A stretch of DNA of 26,206 nucleotides from Ahrensia sp. (lineage in GTDB: Bacteria; Pseudomonadota; Alphaproteobacteria; Rhizobiales; Rhizobiaceae): positions 1-26,206 of the forward strand of contig NZXU01000075.1 of the NCBI GenBank assembly GCA_002698425.1. Direction: 5' to 3'. How positions within the stretch are numbered: position 1 is the first letter of the stretch; the number at the start of each line of letters is the position of its first letter. Below the pieces are notes generated by a model. That model was not told where the DNA came from. It ran no database searches and was given only the letters and a program-made list of their open reading frames with translations. The translations under genes and the position numbers were made by a program. Of the stretch, positions 7,639 to 14,997 are shown piece by piece.

Positions 7639-8127
7639 TCAGGCGGTTTCGCCCGGCTTGAAGGTCAACGCCACGCCATTGATGCAGTGACGCTTGCCGG
7701 TCGGCTGAGGACCGTCGTTGAAGACATGGCCGAGATGGCCGCCGCAGCGGCTGCAATGTTCTTCCTTGCGCGGATAAATCAGCTTGAAATCGGTCTTGTA
7801 CCCGACGGCATCCGGCAGAGGTTCATAGAAGCTCGGCCAGCCGGTCCCGCTGTCGAATTTGGCTTCGGACGAAAAGAGCGGCAGATCGCATGCGGCGCAA
7901 TGGAAAATGCCTTCGCGCTTCTCGTCATTGAGCGGACTGGTAAACGCCCGTTCCGTCGCTTCCTTGCGCATGACGGCGAACTGCTCTTCCGTCAGAATCT
8001 TGCGCCATTCCTCTTCGCTTTTCATGATCTCGAACTCACCTTCCGAACTGGCTGCCAGAGCATAGACCGATGCGCCGCCGAGAAAAGCCGTCGCGGCGCC
8101 AAGGCCAATGAATGTACGTCGTTTCAT
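7639..8127 (-). CDS. msrB: Exported peptide-methionine (R)-S-oxide reductase MsrB
   Basis: The 162-residue protein reduces methionine-R-sulfoxide in proteins. The zinc-site pairs CAAC and CSRC, the GTGWPSF substrate motif and the GHVFNDGP...RHCINGVAL block with the catalytic Cys are all present. The N-terminus MKRRTFIGLGAATAFLGG followed by YALAASS looks like a Tat signal peptide with a twin Arg, so the enzyme probably works in the periplasm, unlike the usual cytoplasmic MsrB. ATG 8127 has a strong GGAGGA site; the longer frame to 8199 has none. A good ECF-type promoter (GAAC-N16-CGTCTC) lies about 40-65 bases upstream, linking the gene to the neighbouring sigma factor. It is convergent with engB. 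Confidence 0.95.
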   Translation of the reverse strand: MKRRTFIGLGAATAFLGGASVYALAASSEGEFEIMKSEEEWRKILTEEQFAVMRKEATERAFTSPLNDEKREGIFHCAACDLPLFSSEAKFDSGTGWPSFYEPLPDAVGYKTDFKLIYPRKEEHCSRCGGHLGHVFNDGPQPTGKRHCINGVALTFKPGETA

Positions 8128-8166
8128 AGCGGATTCCTCCTTGGCTTTCCCGTGATATATGCAGGA

Positions 8167-8192
8167 GAGACGCGGTTCGCACATCACGGTTC
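8167..8192 (-). promoter_or_regulatory. Candidate ECF sigma promoter of msrB
   Basis: On the minus strand GAAC (8189-8192) is followed after 16 bases by CGTCTC (8167-8172). A GAAC-like -35 and a CGTC-like -10 at this spacing are typical of ECF sigma factors. The implied leader to the msrB ATG is about 33 bases. The same -10 hexamer occurs before the fasciclin gene. Confidence 0.45.
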
Positions 8193-8231
8193 GAAACAAT
8201 TTCGTGAAGACCCGGCGCCGGCCGAGAGGCT

Positions 8232-8500
8232 AGAGCCTGCCATGGTTGGATTGAACCGTTCTGCCGGAGCAGGTTTGGCCCAAGATCAAGGGATTTGGCG
8301 AAGGCCGTATCGAGATACGGCAAAGCCGAAGCCCGCGGGGATTGGGCCAAACATGCCCGGCCCTTCGGGTTTCCGCCCGGCGGACGCCCGCAGTGTCGGC
8401 GCGCTTGCCCGTAGCGCCGCTACGGGCTGCGCACACCTCCTCGCGGGTCGCCTCGCCGGGCGCGAAACAGAATTGCTTCAATCCAACCATGACAGGCTCT
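8232..8500. mobile_element. MITE-like repeat element, complete copy
   Basis: This 269-bp non-coding sequence begins AGAGCCTGCCATGGTTGG and ends with the reverse complement of nearly the same sequence (CCAACCATGACAGGCTCT). The terminal inverted repeat is about 24 bp with one mismatch. Flanking T and A make both ends read TA-GAGCCTG, compatible with TA target duplication. Inside are an inverted repeat GTTTGGCCCAA (8273-8283) with TTGGGCCAAAC (8342-8352) and two hairpins: CCGTATC-GA-GATACGG (8305-8320) and GCCCGTAGC-GCC-GCTACGGGC (8407-8427). A second copy begins at 26074 and matches at all but 4 of the first 133 bases. It carries no transposase. It fills most of the gene-free stretch 8128-8531 between msrB and the fasciclin gene; the rest is the msrB promoter region and a few bases of fasciclin 3' flank. 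Confidence 0.8.
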
Positions 8501-8531
8501 AAGCCGGCGCCGGTGAAGCTTCGCGGCGGAA

Positions 8532-9089
8532 TTACGAAGCCGGAAGCAGAACCTTGTCGATGACGTGGATGACGCCGTTCGACTGCTTGACGTCGGCAAT
8601 GGTCACCGTGGCGGCGTTGCCCTGGCCGTCCTCGATGACGATGTTGTCGCCATCCATCTTGGCCGTGAAGGTGCAGCCGCCGACCGTCTTGACCGGGTGG
8701 GCGCCATTATCGTCGGAGATCATGCCCATGATGGCGTCCGACATGGCGTCGGCAGCGACGACATGGCAGGTCAGGATCTTGGTCAGCTGATCCTTGTTCT
8801 CCGGCTTCAGGAGGGTTTCCACGGTGCCGTCCGGCAGCGCGGCGAATGCCTCATCGGTCGGCGCGAAGACGGTGAACGGGCCTTCGCCAGCCAGCGTATC
8901 GACCAGGCCGGCAGCCTTCACCGCCGCGACCAGCGTCTCGTGGTCCTTGGAGTTCACGGCGTTCTCGACGATGTTTTTCGATTCATACATCGGCGCGCCA
9001 CCGACCATCGGATTGGCGGCGAAGGCCGTCGCCGAAGCGGCAACGGTCAGGGCGGTCGATACTGCGATCGTGCGTACAAGATTTCTCAT
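8532..9089 (-). CDS. Secreted fasciclin (FAS1) domain protein
   Basis: The 185-residue protein has a Sec signal peptide (MRNLVRTIAVSTALTVAASA, cleavage likely after AFA) and one FAS1 domain. The FAS1 H1 block is GPFTVFAPTDEAFAALP and the H2 block is DVKQSNGVIHVIDKVLLP. Two Cys (TCHVVA and GGCTF) may form a disulfide. FAS1 domains mediate adhesion or bind ligands at the envelope; the specific role is unknown. ATG 9089 follows GAGGAG. It lies directly downstream of an ECF sigma/RskA anti-sigma pair, an arrangement paralleled by SigK-RskA control of the fasciclin proteins MPT70/MPT83 in mycobacteria. A candidate ECF promoter precedes it. It is thus probably a main target of that sigma factor. 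Confidence 0.95.
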   Translation of the reverse strand: MRNLVRTIAVSTALTVAASATAFAANPMVGGAPMYESKNIVENAVNSKDHETLVAAVKAAGLVDTLAGEGPFTVFAPTDEAFAALPDGTVETLLKPENKDQLTKILTCHVVAADAMSDAIMGMISDDNGAHPVKTVGGCTFTAKMDGDNIVIEDGQGNAATVTIADVKQSNGVIHVIDKVLLPAS

Positions 9090-9137
9090 GTCTAACTCCT
9101 CTTTTGTTCTCACGCCGGTGTGGCGTGGATGACCAAG

Positions 9138-9165
9138 GAGACGAGACGGGGCCGAAAAGAGTTTC
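9138..9165 (-). promoter_or_regulatory. Candidate ECF sigma promoter of the fasciclin gene
   Basis: On the minus strand GAAAC (9161-9165) is followed after 17 bases by CGTCTC (9138-9143). The leader to the ATG at 9089 would be about 40 bases. The -10-like hexamer is identical to that before msrB and differs in one base from CGTCTA before the sigma gene. A second CGTCTC overlaps 5 bases earlier, so the exact -10 is uncertain. Confidence 0.4.
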
Positions 9166-9173
9166 AGCCGCGG

Positions 9174-9893
9174 TCAGATTTTTTTCAGATGACCCGCTGC
9201 GATGACGGGGCCCGTCGGCTTGCCTTCGGGCGAACCACCCGCCGGCTCCAGCGACACGGCGAGCGTCAACGCGTCGTCGGGCAAGCCGGCGATGTCGGCG
9301 GGAAGGATCGTGTTGGTCGTTCCCTCCGGCGACACCAGCCCAAGCGAGATCGGGTCGCGATCCGCAACGATCACCCACAATTCATGCGAGCGCCCTGACG
9401 GCGGCTCCGCGCCGGTGCGGGTGATTCGGATTTCTCCGTCCGCCGCCTTGACCGCCAGGAAGGTTGCGTCGGATTCGGCGGCGGACAGGGATGCGACCAG
9501 TTCCTCGCGCGGCAATCCGGTCCGGCTGTCCCGCATCACGAGCGTGCCCGCGAGGATGGCAACCATCGCGAAGGATGCGACGGCGAGGCCGCGCCAGAAG
9601 ACGAGGCTCGTCCACAGCCCGGCATTGGCTTTCTTCCGCGCCGGATCGGGCGCAAAGAGGCGATCCTCGATCTTGCCCAATATGTCCGACGGCGGACGTT
9701 CCTCGCCGAAAGCGTCGTTCATCCCGGCGAGACGTTCTTCCCAGGCCCCCACGCGCATGGCGAAAGCCCTGTCTTCCTCAATACGGCGCGCAACCTCCCT
9801 GCGTTCGCCGTCCGGCAGAACGCCCAGAACATACTCGGCCGCAACGACATCGTCGTCGCGTTCGCCGCCGTCATGTTCGTTCACGTCCGTCAT
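9174..9893 (-). CDS. Anti-sigma factor, RskA/anti-sigma-K family
   Basis: The 239-residue single-pass membrane protein has a cytoplasmic sigma-binding part (AAEYVLGVLPDGERREVARR and WEERLAGMNDAF, residues about 15-70), one TM segment near 100-120 (LAVASFAMVAILAGTLVM) and an extracytoplasmic RskA domain ending GPVIAAGHLKKI. The motif SHELWVIVADRDPISLGLV is typical of that domain. It shows no HxxxCxxC zinc motif. It should hold the adjacent ECF sigma factor inactive until an envelope signal leads to its release, often by proteolysis in this family. Its ATG at 9893 overlaps the sigma stop as ATGA, showing translational coupling; an upstream in-frame ATG at 9905 lies inside the sigma gene and is less likely. 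Confidence 0.93.
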   Translation of the reverse strand: MTDVNEHDGGERDDDVVAAEYVLGVLPDGERREVARRIEEDRAFAMRVGAWEERLAGMNDAFGEERPPSDILGKIEDRLFAPDPARKKANAGLWTSLVFWRGLAVASFAMVAILAGTLVMRDSRTGLPREELVASLSAAESDATFLAVKAADGEIRITRTGAEPPSGRSHELWVIVADRDPISLGLVSPEGTTNTILPADIAGLPDDALTLAVSLEPAGGSPEGKPTGPVIAAGHLKKI

Positions 9894-10435
9894 GCCTCGA
9901 GGCACTCTCTCAATTTGATCAGGCTGCGTCGCAGCCAGGTTCGCATCGTGTTGAGCGGAACCGAATGCCGGTCCGCCAGTTCCTGGTACGAATAGCCGTC
10001 CAGATAGGCGGCGCGCACCGAATTCGCCTTTGCGTCGTCCAGCTGCTCGATGCAGCCGTCGAGGCGCGAACGTTCCGACGCCGCGATCGCCTCGGATTCC
10101 GGCGAGCGGCCCGGATCGGCGATATCGGCATGTTTGTCGATATCGCTGTGGCCTGACCGGCGGGCGCGCAGGCGATCTATGGAATGATTGCGGGCAATGG
10201 CGACCAGCCAGCCCATCGGGCTCGTTCCGTCTCCGGCGAACCGGTCCGCCCGGTTCCAGATCTTCACATAGATATCCTGCAACGCATCTTCGGCCTCCGT
10301 CCTGTCCTTCAATATACGAAGCGCGACGGCAAATAGTTTCGACGAGGATGCGTCATAGAGGCGTCGGAAGGCGGCCCTGTCGCGCAGGGCCGTACGCGCA
10401 ATCATGTCGGCGATGTCAGCAGCGTCGTCGATCAC
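9890..10435 (-). CDS. ECF RNA polymerase sigma factor (SigK-like)
   Basis: The 181-residue protein has a region 2 (DRAAFRRLYDASSSKLFAVA, then RTEAEDALQDIYVKIWNRAD and GWLVAIARNHSIDRLRARR) and a region 4 (DGYSYQELADRHSVPLNTMR followed by TWLRRSLIKLREC). It directs RNA polymerase to ECF promoters. I chose the GTG at 10435, preceded by GGGAG, because the family N-terminus (DIADMIARTALRDRAAFRRL) follows closely; the open frame to 10480 adds residues without family features. Its stop overlaps the anti-sigma start. A TGAC-N17-CGTCTA element upstream, resembling the promoters of the fasciclin and msrB genes, suggests autoregulation. The gene is divergent from argB. Confidence 0.94.
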   Translation of the reverse strand: MIDDAADIADMIARTALRDRAAFRRLYDASSSKLFAVALRILKDRTEAEDALQDIYVKIWNRADRFAGDGTSPMGWLVAIARNHSIDRLRARRSGHSDIDKHADIADPGRSPESEAIAASERSRLDGCIEQLDDAKANSVRAAYLDGYSYQELADRHSVPLNTMRTWLRRSLIKLRECLEA

Positions 10436-10485
10436 GCCCTCTCCCAAAATCAAAGGGCGCAATTGCCCTCCCGTATGCAAAGAGA

Positions 10486-10512
10486 TAGACGAAACTGAAC
10501 GATTTCAAGTCA
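10486..10512 (-). promoter_or_regulatory. Candidate autoregulatory ECF promoter of the sigma/anti-sigma operon
   Basis: On the minus strand TGAC (10509-10512) lies 17 bases before CGTCTA (10486-10491), about 44 bases from the presumed start site to the GTG. The -35 is weaker than the GAAC forms at msrB and the fasciclin gene, so the call rests mostly on the shared -10 and its position. Confidence 0.3.
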
Positions 10513-10531
10513 CTGCCGGACCGTGGATTTC

Positions 10532-11440
10532 ATGAGCGACGAAAACGATACGCAAACTCCCCAGACCGAAGCCCACATCCTCGCACGGGCGCTGCCCTAT
10601 ATGCAGCGCTACGAAGACAAGACCGTCGTGGTGAAATATGGCGGCAACGCCATGGGCGACGCCTCTCTGGGGCAGGCTTTCGCGCAGGATATCGCGCTCC
10701 TGAAGCAGTCCGGCGTCAATCCGGTCGTCATCCATGGCGGCGGGCCGCAGATCGGCGCGATGCTCAAGAAGATGGGCATCGAATCGAAATTCGAGGGCGG
10801 ATTGCGGGTGACGGACCGCGCCACGGTCGAGATCGTCGAGATGGTGCTCGCCGGTTCGATCAACAAGGAAATCGTCGCGATGATCAACGCGGCGGGCGAA
10901 TGGGCGATCGGGCTGTGCGGCAAGGACGGCAACATGGTGTTCGCCGAAAAGGCCCGCAAGACGATGACCGATCCGGACAGCAATATCGAGCGCATCCTCG
11001 ATCTGGGCTATGTCGGGGAACCGGTCGAGGTGGACCGCACCCTGCTCGACCTGCTGGCTCGGTCGGAGATGATCCCGGTGATCGCGCCGGTCGCGCCGGG
11101 CCGCGACGGGCACACCTACAACATCAATGCGGACACATTCGCGGGCGCCATCGCGGGCTCGCTGGCGGCGTCACGCCTGCTGTTCCTCACCGACGTGCCG
11201 GGCGTGCTCGACAAGAACGGCGAATTGATCAAGCAGCTGACGATCTCCGAGGCCAAGGCGCTGATCAAGGACGGCACGATCTCCGGCGGCATGATCCCGA
11301 AGGTCGAGACCTGCATCGAGGCGCTGCAGCGCGGCGTCAAGGGCGTCGTGATCGTCAACGGCAAGGTTGCACATGCGGTGCTTCTGGAGCTGTTCACCGA
11401 GCATGGCGCCGGCACGCTGATCGTTCACGACAAGGCCTGA
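10532..11440 (+). CDS. argB: Acetylglutamate kinase
   Basis: The 302-residue enzyme phosphorylates N-acetylglutamate with ATP, the second step of arginine synthesis in the cytoplasm. It shows [11 protein letters not shown] (nucleotide site), [13 protein letters not shown] (acetylglutamate site), [15 protein letters not shown] and [13 protein letters not shown]. The N-terminal helix [14 protein letters not shown] is the type found in arginine-inhibited hexameric enzymes, so feedback inhibition by arginine is likely (inference). A GTG at 10523 is in frame just before the ATG at 10532; both have weak ribosome sites and I prefer the ATG. Its stop is 8 bases from the convergent MFS gene stop. Confidence 0.97.
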   Translation: MSDENDTQTPQTEAHILARALPYMQRYEDKTVVVKYGGNAMGDASLGQAFAQDIALLKQSGVNPVVIHGGGPQIGAMLKKMGIESKFEGGLRVTDRATVEIVEMVLAGSINKEIVAMINAAGEWAIGLCGKDGNMVFAEKARKTMTDPDSNIERILDLGYVGEPVEVDRTLLDLLARSEMIPVIAPVAPGRDGHTYNINADTFAGAIAGSLAASRLLFLTDVPGVLDKNGELIKQLTISEAKALIKDGTISGGMIPKVETCIEALQRGVKGVVIVNGKVAHAVLLELFTEHGAGTLIVHDKA

Positions 11441-11448
11441 ACGGACAT

Positions 11449-12930
11449 TCACTCCATGGCGGGCTGCGCTGAGTGCTGTCCGCCCTGCCTTGCTGCGCCC
11501 GGCTTCGGGAGCAACCGCACCATGATCGCGATGAGCACGAAGCCGGCGGTGTTGAAATAGAGCGCGCGCAACAGGCCTTCTCCGTAGGCGGCATGGGCCG
11601 GCAGGCCCGTTTGCATGCCGAGAGCAAGCTTCGAGAAGAAAAGCTGCCCCATCAAGGCGACGCCCAGTGCGCCGCCGACCTGCTGAAACGATTGCAGGGC
11701 GCCGGACCCCGACCCGGCATCGCGCGGCGGCACATTCGACAGGACGGTCTGGAACATCGGCGCGATGGCAACGCCAAGCCCGAGCCCGCCGGCGAGCAGC
11801 GGTGCAGCGAAGGCGAGGCGGTTGAGCGGCGGCTCGACGCCGGCGACGACGAAATGGAGCCAGACCATTGCGCCGGCGAGGAACAACGCGCCGGCCGTGA
11901 TGCGACGGCGTGGCCAGCGCATGCCGAGACGGCCGGAGATGAGCGACGCACACAAGACGCCAATCGAGAACGGCATGGTGGTCAGGCCCGATTGCAAGGG
12001 CGTCAGGCCGTTGCCATTCTGGAGATAGAGCGCAAGGACCAGGAAAAAGCCCGGGATCCCGGCGAAGAGGATCGTCGCCATGGCCGTGCCGATCAGGAAG
12101 TTGCGGTTGGCAAGCAAGGCGAAGGGCAACAGTTGCGGCCCGCCACGATCCTGCTGACGGCGCTGCCACAACACGAAGATCGCGGCGGCCGGAAGCGAAG
12201 CCGCCATCATGACGAAAGCCCAAGCCGGCCAGCCGAGCTCGCGTCCCTCGATCAGCGGGAAGATCAGCAACATGACGGCGATGCCGGCAAACAGGATCCC
12301 GAGATAGTCATTCTTCATGTCCGTCGAGCCCGGCATGCGGGGAATGAAGCGAAGCGCGCCCGCCACCGCGATGGCGCCGACCGGAATGTTGACGAGAAAG
12401 ATCGGCCGCCATTCCAGCCCCCAGATATCCAGGTCGATCAGGAAGCCTCCGAGCGCCGGTCCTGTCACCGAGGCGAGACCCGCCGTCAGGCCGAACAGCG
12501 AGAACGCCATGGCCCGCTCGTGCGGGGGAAACAGAACCTGTGCGATGGCGAGCGTCTGCGGCACCATCATCGCGCCGCCGACCCCTTGCAGGAGCCGGGC
12601 GACAATCAGGAACGGCATGGACGTCGCAAGGCCGCACAGAAGGGATCCCAGAGTGAAGACGCCGACGCCGGCCATGAACATGCGGGGACGCCCGACGATG
12701 TCGCCGAGACGCCCCATTGGAAGAAGACCGAGCGCGAAGACGAGGATATAGGCCGCGACGACCCATTCGATCTGGCTGCTGGTCGCATCGAAGGCCTTCT
12801 GCAGGCTCGGCATCGCGACATTCACGATCGTCACGTCGATCAGGTTCATGAATTGCGCCATCAGAAGAACGAACATCGCGATCCAGCGATCGGGGCGCAG
12901 TTCTTCGGGCTTCTGGACCTGATCGGTCAT
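11449..12930 (-). CDS. MFS multidrug exporter, DHA2 (EmrB-like) family
   Basis: The 493-residue protein has about 14 TM segments. The first TM region carries the DHA2 signature LIDVTIVNVAMPSL, motif A is GRLGDIVGRPR, and motif C is TAGLASVTGPALGGFLID. The family exports drugs and other toxic compounds by proton antiport; the substrate here is unknown. No EmrA-like adaptor or TetR-type regulator is adjacent, so it may act alone. The start ATG at 12930 has a weak GCGGAT site. It lies on the minus strand between argB and the HAD gene, downstream of the EamA transporter gene in the same direction with a 117-base gap. Confidence 0.93.
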   Translation of the reverse strand: MTDQVQKPEELRPDRWIAMFVLLMAQFMNLIDVTIVNVAMPSLQKAFDATSSQIEWVVAAYILVFALGLLPMGRLGDIVGRPRMFMAGVGVFTLGSLLCGLATSMPFLIVARLLQGVGGAMMVPQTLAIAQVLFPPHERAMAFSLFGLTAGLASVTGPALGGFLIDLDIWGLEWRPIFLVNIPVGAIAVAGALRFIPRMPGSTDMKNDYLGILFAGIAVMLLIFPLIEGRELGWPAWAFVMMAASLPAAAIFVLWQRRQQDRGGPQLLPFALLANRNFLIGTAMATILFAGIPGFFLVLALYLQNGNGLTPLQSGLTTMPFSIGVLCASLISGRLGMRWPRRRITAGALFLAGAMVWLHFVVAGVEPPLNRLAFAAPLLAGGLGLGVAIAPMFQTVLSNVPPRDAGSGSGALQSFQQVGGALGVALMGQLFFSKLALGMQTGLPAHAAYGEGLLRALYFNTAGFVLIAIMVRLLPKPGAARQGGQHSAQPAME

Positions 12931-13047
12931 GGTTATCCGCTTTCAAATAGTGATTTTGCCCGGACCACAGGGAGGCGGCGGCCTGACTGAAAATATCCGC
13001 GGGCCGGGCCCGGTCTCGCGACTCGAGAAACTAGTACCAGAAAACCA

Positions 13048-13950
13048 TCAGCCAAGAACCAGCACGAGAATACCCGCGACAATCAGAACGCAGCCGGCGA
13101 TCTCAAGCCGGTTGATGTGCTCGCGGAAGATGAAAACGCTGGTCGAGAAGGCGAAGATCATCTCGATCTGTGCGAGTGCCTTGACGACGGCCGACTGCTG
13201 CAAAGTCATCGCCGCGAACCAGCCGAATGACGCCGTCGCGCCCACCAGGCCGACAAGCGCCGATATCTTCCATGCGGCGCGGATCCGGACCAGCCCGTCG
13301 CGGTCGCGCCAGATCATCCAGGCCAGCATTACGACGGTCTGGAGCGCGATCGCCCAGAGCAGCGTCGTCGCGGCCTGCACCGCGAAATTCGGATAGCCGA
13401 GCGACAGCGACGCCGCGCGATAGGAGACGGCGGACACGCCGAACAGCGTTCCTGACAACAGGCCGATACCGGCGGTCCGGGTAAAGACCGACGTTACCAG
13501 CGCGGCCGGCGAAAAGGCGCTGCGCGCGACCGAGATCAGCATCACGCCGAAGACGGAAATCGCGATCGCGACCAGCGTCATCGGACCGACTGTCTCGCCG
13601 AGAAAGATCAAACCGAACAGCGCAGCCTGTGCCGGTTCGGTGCGCGAATAGGCGGTGCCAACCGTGAAATTGCGGAAGGAAAAGAGGTGAAGCAGAAGGA
13701 AGGTCGCCGCGATCTGTCCAAGCGCAGCGAGACTGACCCAGGCGAGGAAGACCGGCGTCGGCGCCGGGATGGGCGCACTCGAAAATCCTGTCATGGCGAA
13801 GAGGTAGAGCGCGGCGAAGGGCAGTCCGAAGCCGAAGCGCACGAAGGTGGCGCCGGTGGTGCCCATATGGCCTTTCAGATGCCGCTGCAACGAGGAGCGG
13901 ATGTTTTGCAGAAAGGCTGCGGCAATTGTGATGATGATCCAGAGTTCCAT
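13048..13950 (-). CDS. EamA/DMT superfamily transporter
   Basis: The 300-residue protein has about 10 TM segments in two EamA halves. Visible features include ATFVRFGFGLPFAALYLFAM in the first half, the proposed repeat-linking RTEPAQAALFGLIFLGETVG near residue 90, and the C-terminal QIEMIFAFSTSVFIFREHIN with the family's short xExxFxxREH pattern. EamA carriers move metabolites such as amino acids or sugars across the inner membrane; the substrate is not predictable here. ATG 13950 with GAGGTGG upstream is preferred over the longer frame to 13992. It may be cotranscribed with the downstream DHA2 exporter. Confidence 0.92.
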   Translation of the reverse strand: MELWIIITIAAAFLQNIRSSLQRHLKGHMGTTGATFVRFGFGLPFAALYLFAMTGFSSAPIPAPTPVFLAWVSLAALGQIAATFLLLHLFSFRNFTVGTAYSRTEPAQAALFGLIFLGETVGPMTLVAIAISVFGVMLISVARSAFSPAALVTSVFTRTAGIGLLSGTLFGVSAVSYRAASLSLGYPNFAVQAATTLLWAIALQTVVMLAWMIWRDRDGLVRIRAAWKISALVGLVGATASFGWFAAMTLQQSAVVKALAQIEMIFAFSTSVFIFREHINRLEIAGCVLIVAGILVLVLG

Positions 13951-14035
13951 GCGAAATCCACCTCGGGGCTCGGCCGCCGCGGCGGCGGACATTGTCCGGT
14001 CCGTCGCTCCACGGCGCAGCAGTTATGCGGGATGT

Positions 14036-14060
14036 CCAAAACGGCCGCCGGACAGCGGCC
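14036..14060 (-). terminator. Possible terminator after the 38-residue reading frame
   Basis: On the minus strand GGCCGC (14055-14060) pairs perfectly with GCGGCC (14043-14048) around a 6-base loop, followed by GTTTTGG. The U-run is short, so it is a weak intrinsic terminator. It lies 12 bases after the stop of the small minus-strand reading frame and upstream of the EamA gene. Confidence 0.4.
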
Positions 14061-14072
14061 TGTCGCACAGTC

Positions 14073-14189
14073 TCAGGGAAGCCGGCTCAGCATGGCGCCG
14101 TAATGCGCACCGAAGAAGCGCGCCGGCAGGCGCTTGCGGTCCTGCAGGATGAAGGCGTCGAATGCGCGGCTTTCGGTGTTCGCGATCAT
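14073..14189 (-). CDS. Possible 38-residue small protein
   Basis: In the 342-base stretch without a recognised gene (13951-14292), a minus-strand frame from ATG 14189 to TGA 14073 encodes a basic and aromatic-containing 38-residue peptide that begins MIANTESRAFDAFILQDRK and ends GAHYGAMLSRLP. No strong ribosome site precedes it, and an in-frame TAA lies just upstream. In its favour, codon third positions are mostly G or C like the neighbours, and a GC-rich hairpin followed by GTTTT lies 12 bases after the stop. I do not recognise the family. It could be a true small gene, a decayed remnant or chance. The rest of the stretch should hold the promoters of the EamA gene and of the HAD gene. Confidence 0.35.
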   Translation of the reverse strand: MIANTESRAFDAFILQDRKRLPARFFGAHYGAMLSRLP

Positions 14190-14292
14190 GATGGCGCAGA
14201 TTTAGCACCGATTTCGCGGAACCGCCAATCCGCCCGCGGGCGCGGAAACAAAGTGCAATGACTTCCGGGGCAATTCGTGCTTTAGCGAAGCC

Positions 14293-14997
14293 ATGACCAA
14301 AAGCGCCTTCGCCGCCGATTTCACCCATGTCCGGGAGTGGGTGTTCGACCTCGACAACACACTCTATCCGCATCACTCGAACCTGTTCGCGCAGATCGAC
14401 GTGAAGATGACGGCCTATGTCTCCGAACTGCTGCAATTGCCGCGCGACGAGGCGCGCAAGGTGCAGAAGGATTTCTACCAGCGCTACGGAACGACGCTTC
14501 AGGGCCTGATGGCGAACCATGATGTCGATCCGGACGATTTCCTCGAGAAGGTTCACGATATCGACTATTCGTGGATCGACCCGGATCCGCGGCTCGGCGA
14601 TGCGATCAAGGCGCTGCCCGGCCGCAAGTTCATCTTCACCAATGGCGACCGCGGCCACGCCGAACGCGCGGCACGCCAGCTCGGCGTGCTCGATCATTTC
14701 GACGATATCTTCGATGTCGTGGCGGCCGATCTCGTCCCGAAGCCGGCGGCGGAGACCTATGACAAGTTTAGGGCGCTCCACCGCGTCGACTGCGAACGCG
14801 CGGCGATGTTCGAGGATCTGGCCCGCAACCTGACCATTCCGAAGGCGCTCGGCATGCGCACGGTTCTCATCGTGCCGAACAATTTCAAGCCGACCTTCAC
14901 GGAGATTTGGGAGCAGGACGGGGCTGACGATCATGTCGACCACGTCACCGACGATCTCGCGGGGTTCCTCAACGCCATAACAGGAAAGCCCGCTTGA
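14293..14997 (+). CDS. HAD-family pyrimidine 5'-nucleotidase
   Basis: The 234-residue HAD hydrolase (SDT1/YjjG-like family) is expected to dephosphorylate pyrimidine nucleoside monophosphates. Motif I is VFDLDNTLY (Asp19 nucleophile, Asp21 acid/base), motif II FTNGD, motif III is around VPKPAAETYDKF, and motif IV reads MFEDLARNL. The helical cap between residues 30 and 100 fits the C1 type. The ATG at 14293 has a weak GCGAAG site. The stop overlaps the TTG start of the next gene, so the two are translationally coupled. In related genomes this gene commonly follows argB; here two transporter genes separate them. Confidence 0.92.
   Translation: MTKSAFAADFTHVREWVFDLDNTLYPHHSNLFAQIDVKMTAYVSELLQLPRDEARKVQKDFYQRYGTTLQGLMANHDVDPDDFLEKVHDIDYSWIDPDPRLGDAIKALPGRKFIFTNGDRGHAERAARQLGVLDHFDDIFDVVAADLVPKPAAETYDKFRALHRVDCERAAMFEDLARNLTIPKALGMRTVLIVPNNFKPTFTEIWEQDGADDHVDHVTDDLAGFLNAITGKPA

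Noticed and set aside
8230..8490. An 86-codon minus-strand open frame spanning nearly the whole MITE-like element, starting in one inverted end
   Set aside because: It is explained by high GC and the repeat's own structure; the composition is rich in Arg, Ala and Gly and it matches no known protein type. Kept only as a property of the repeat.
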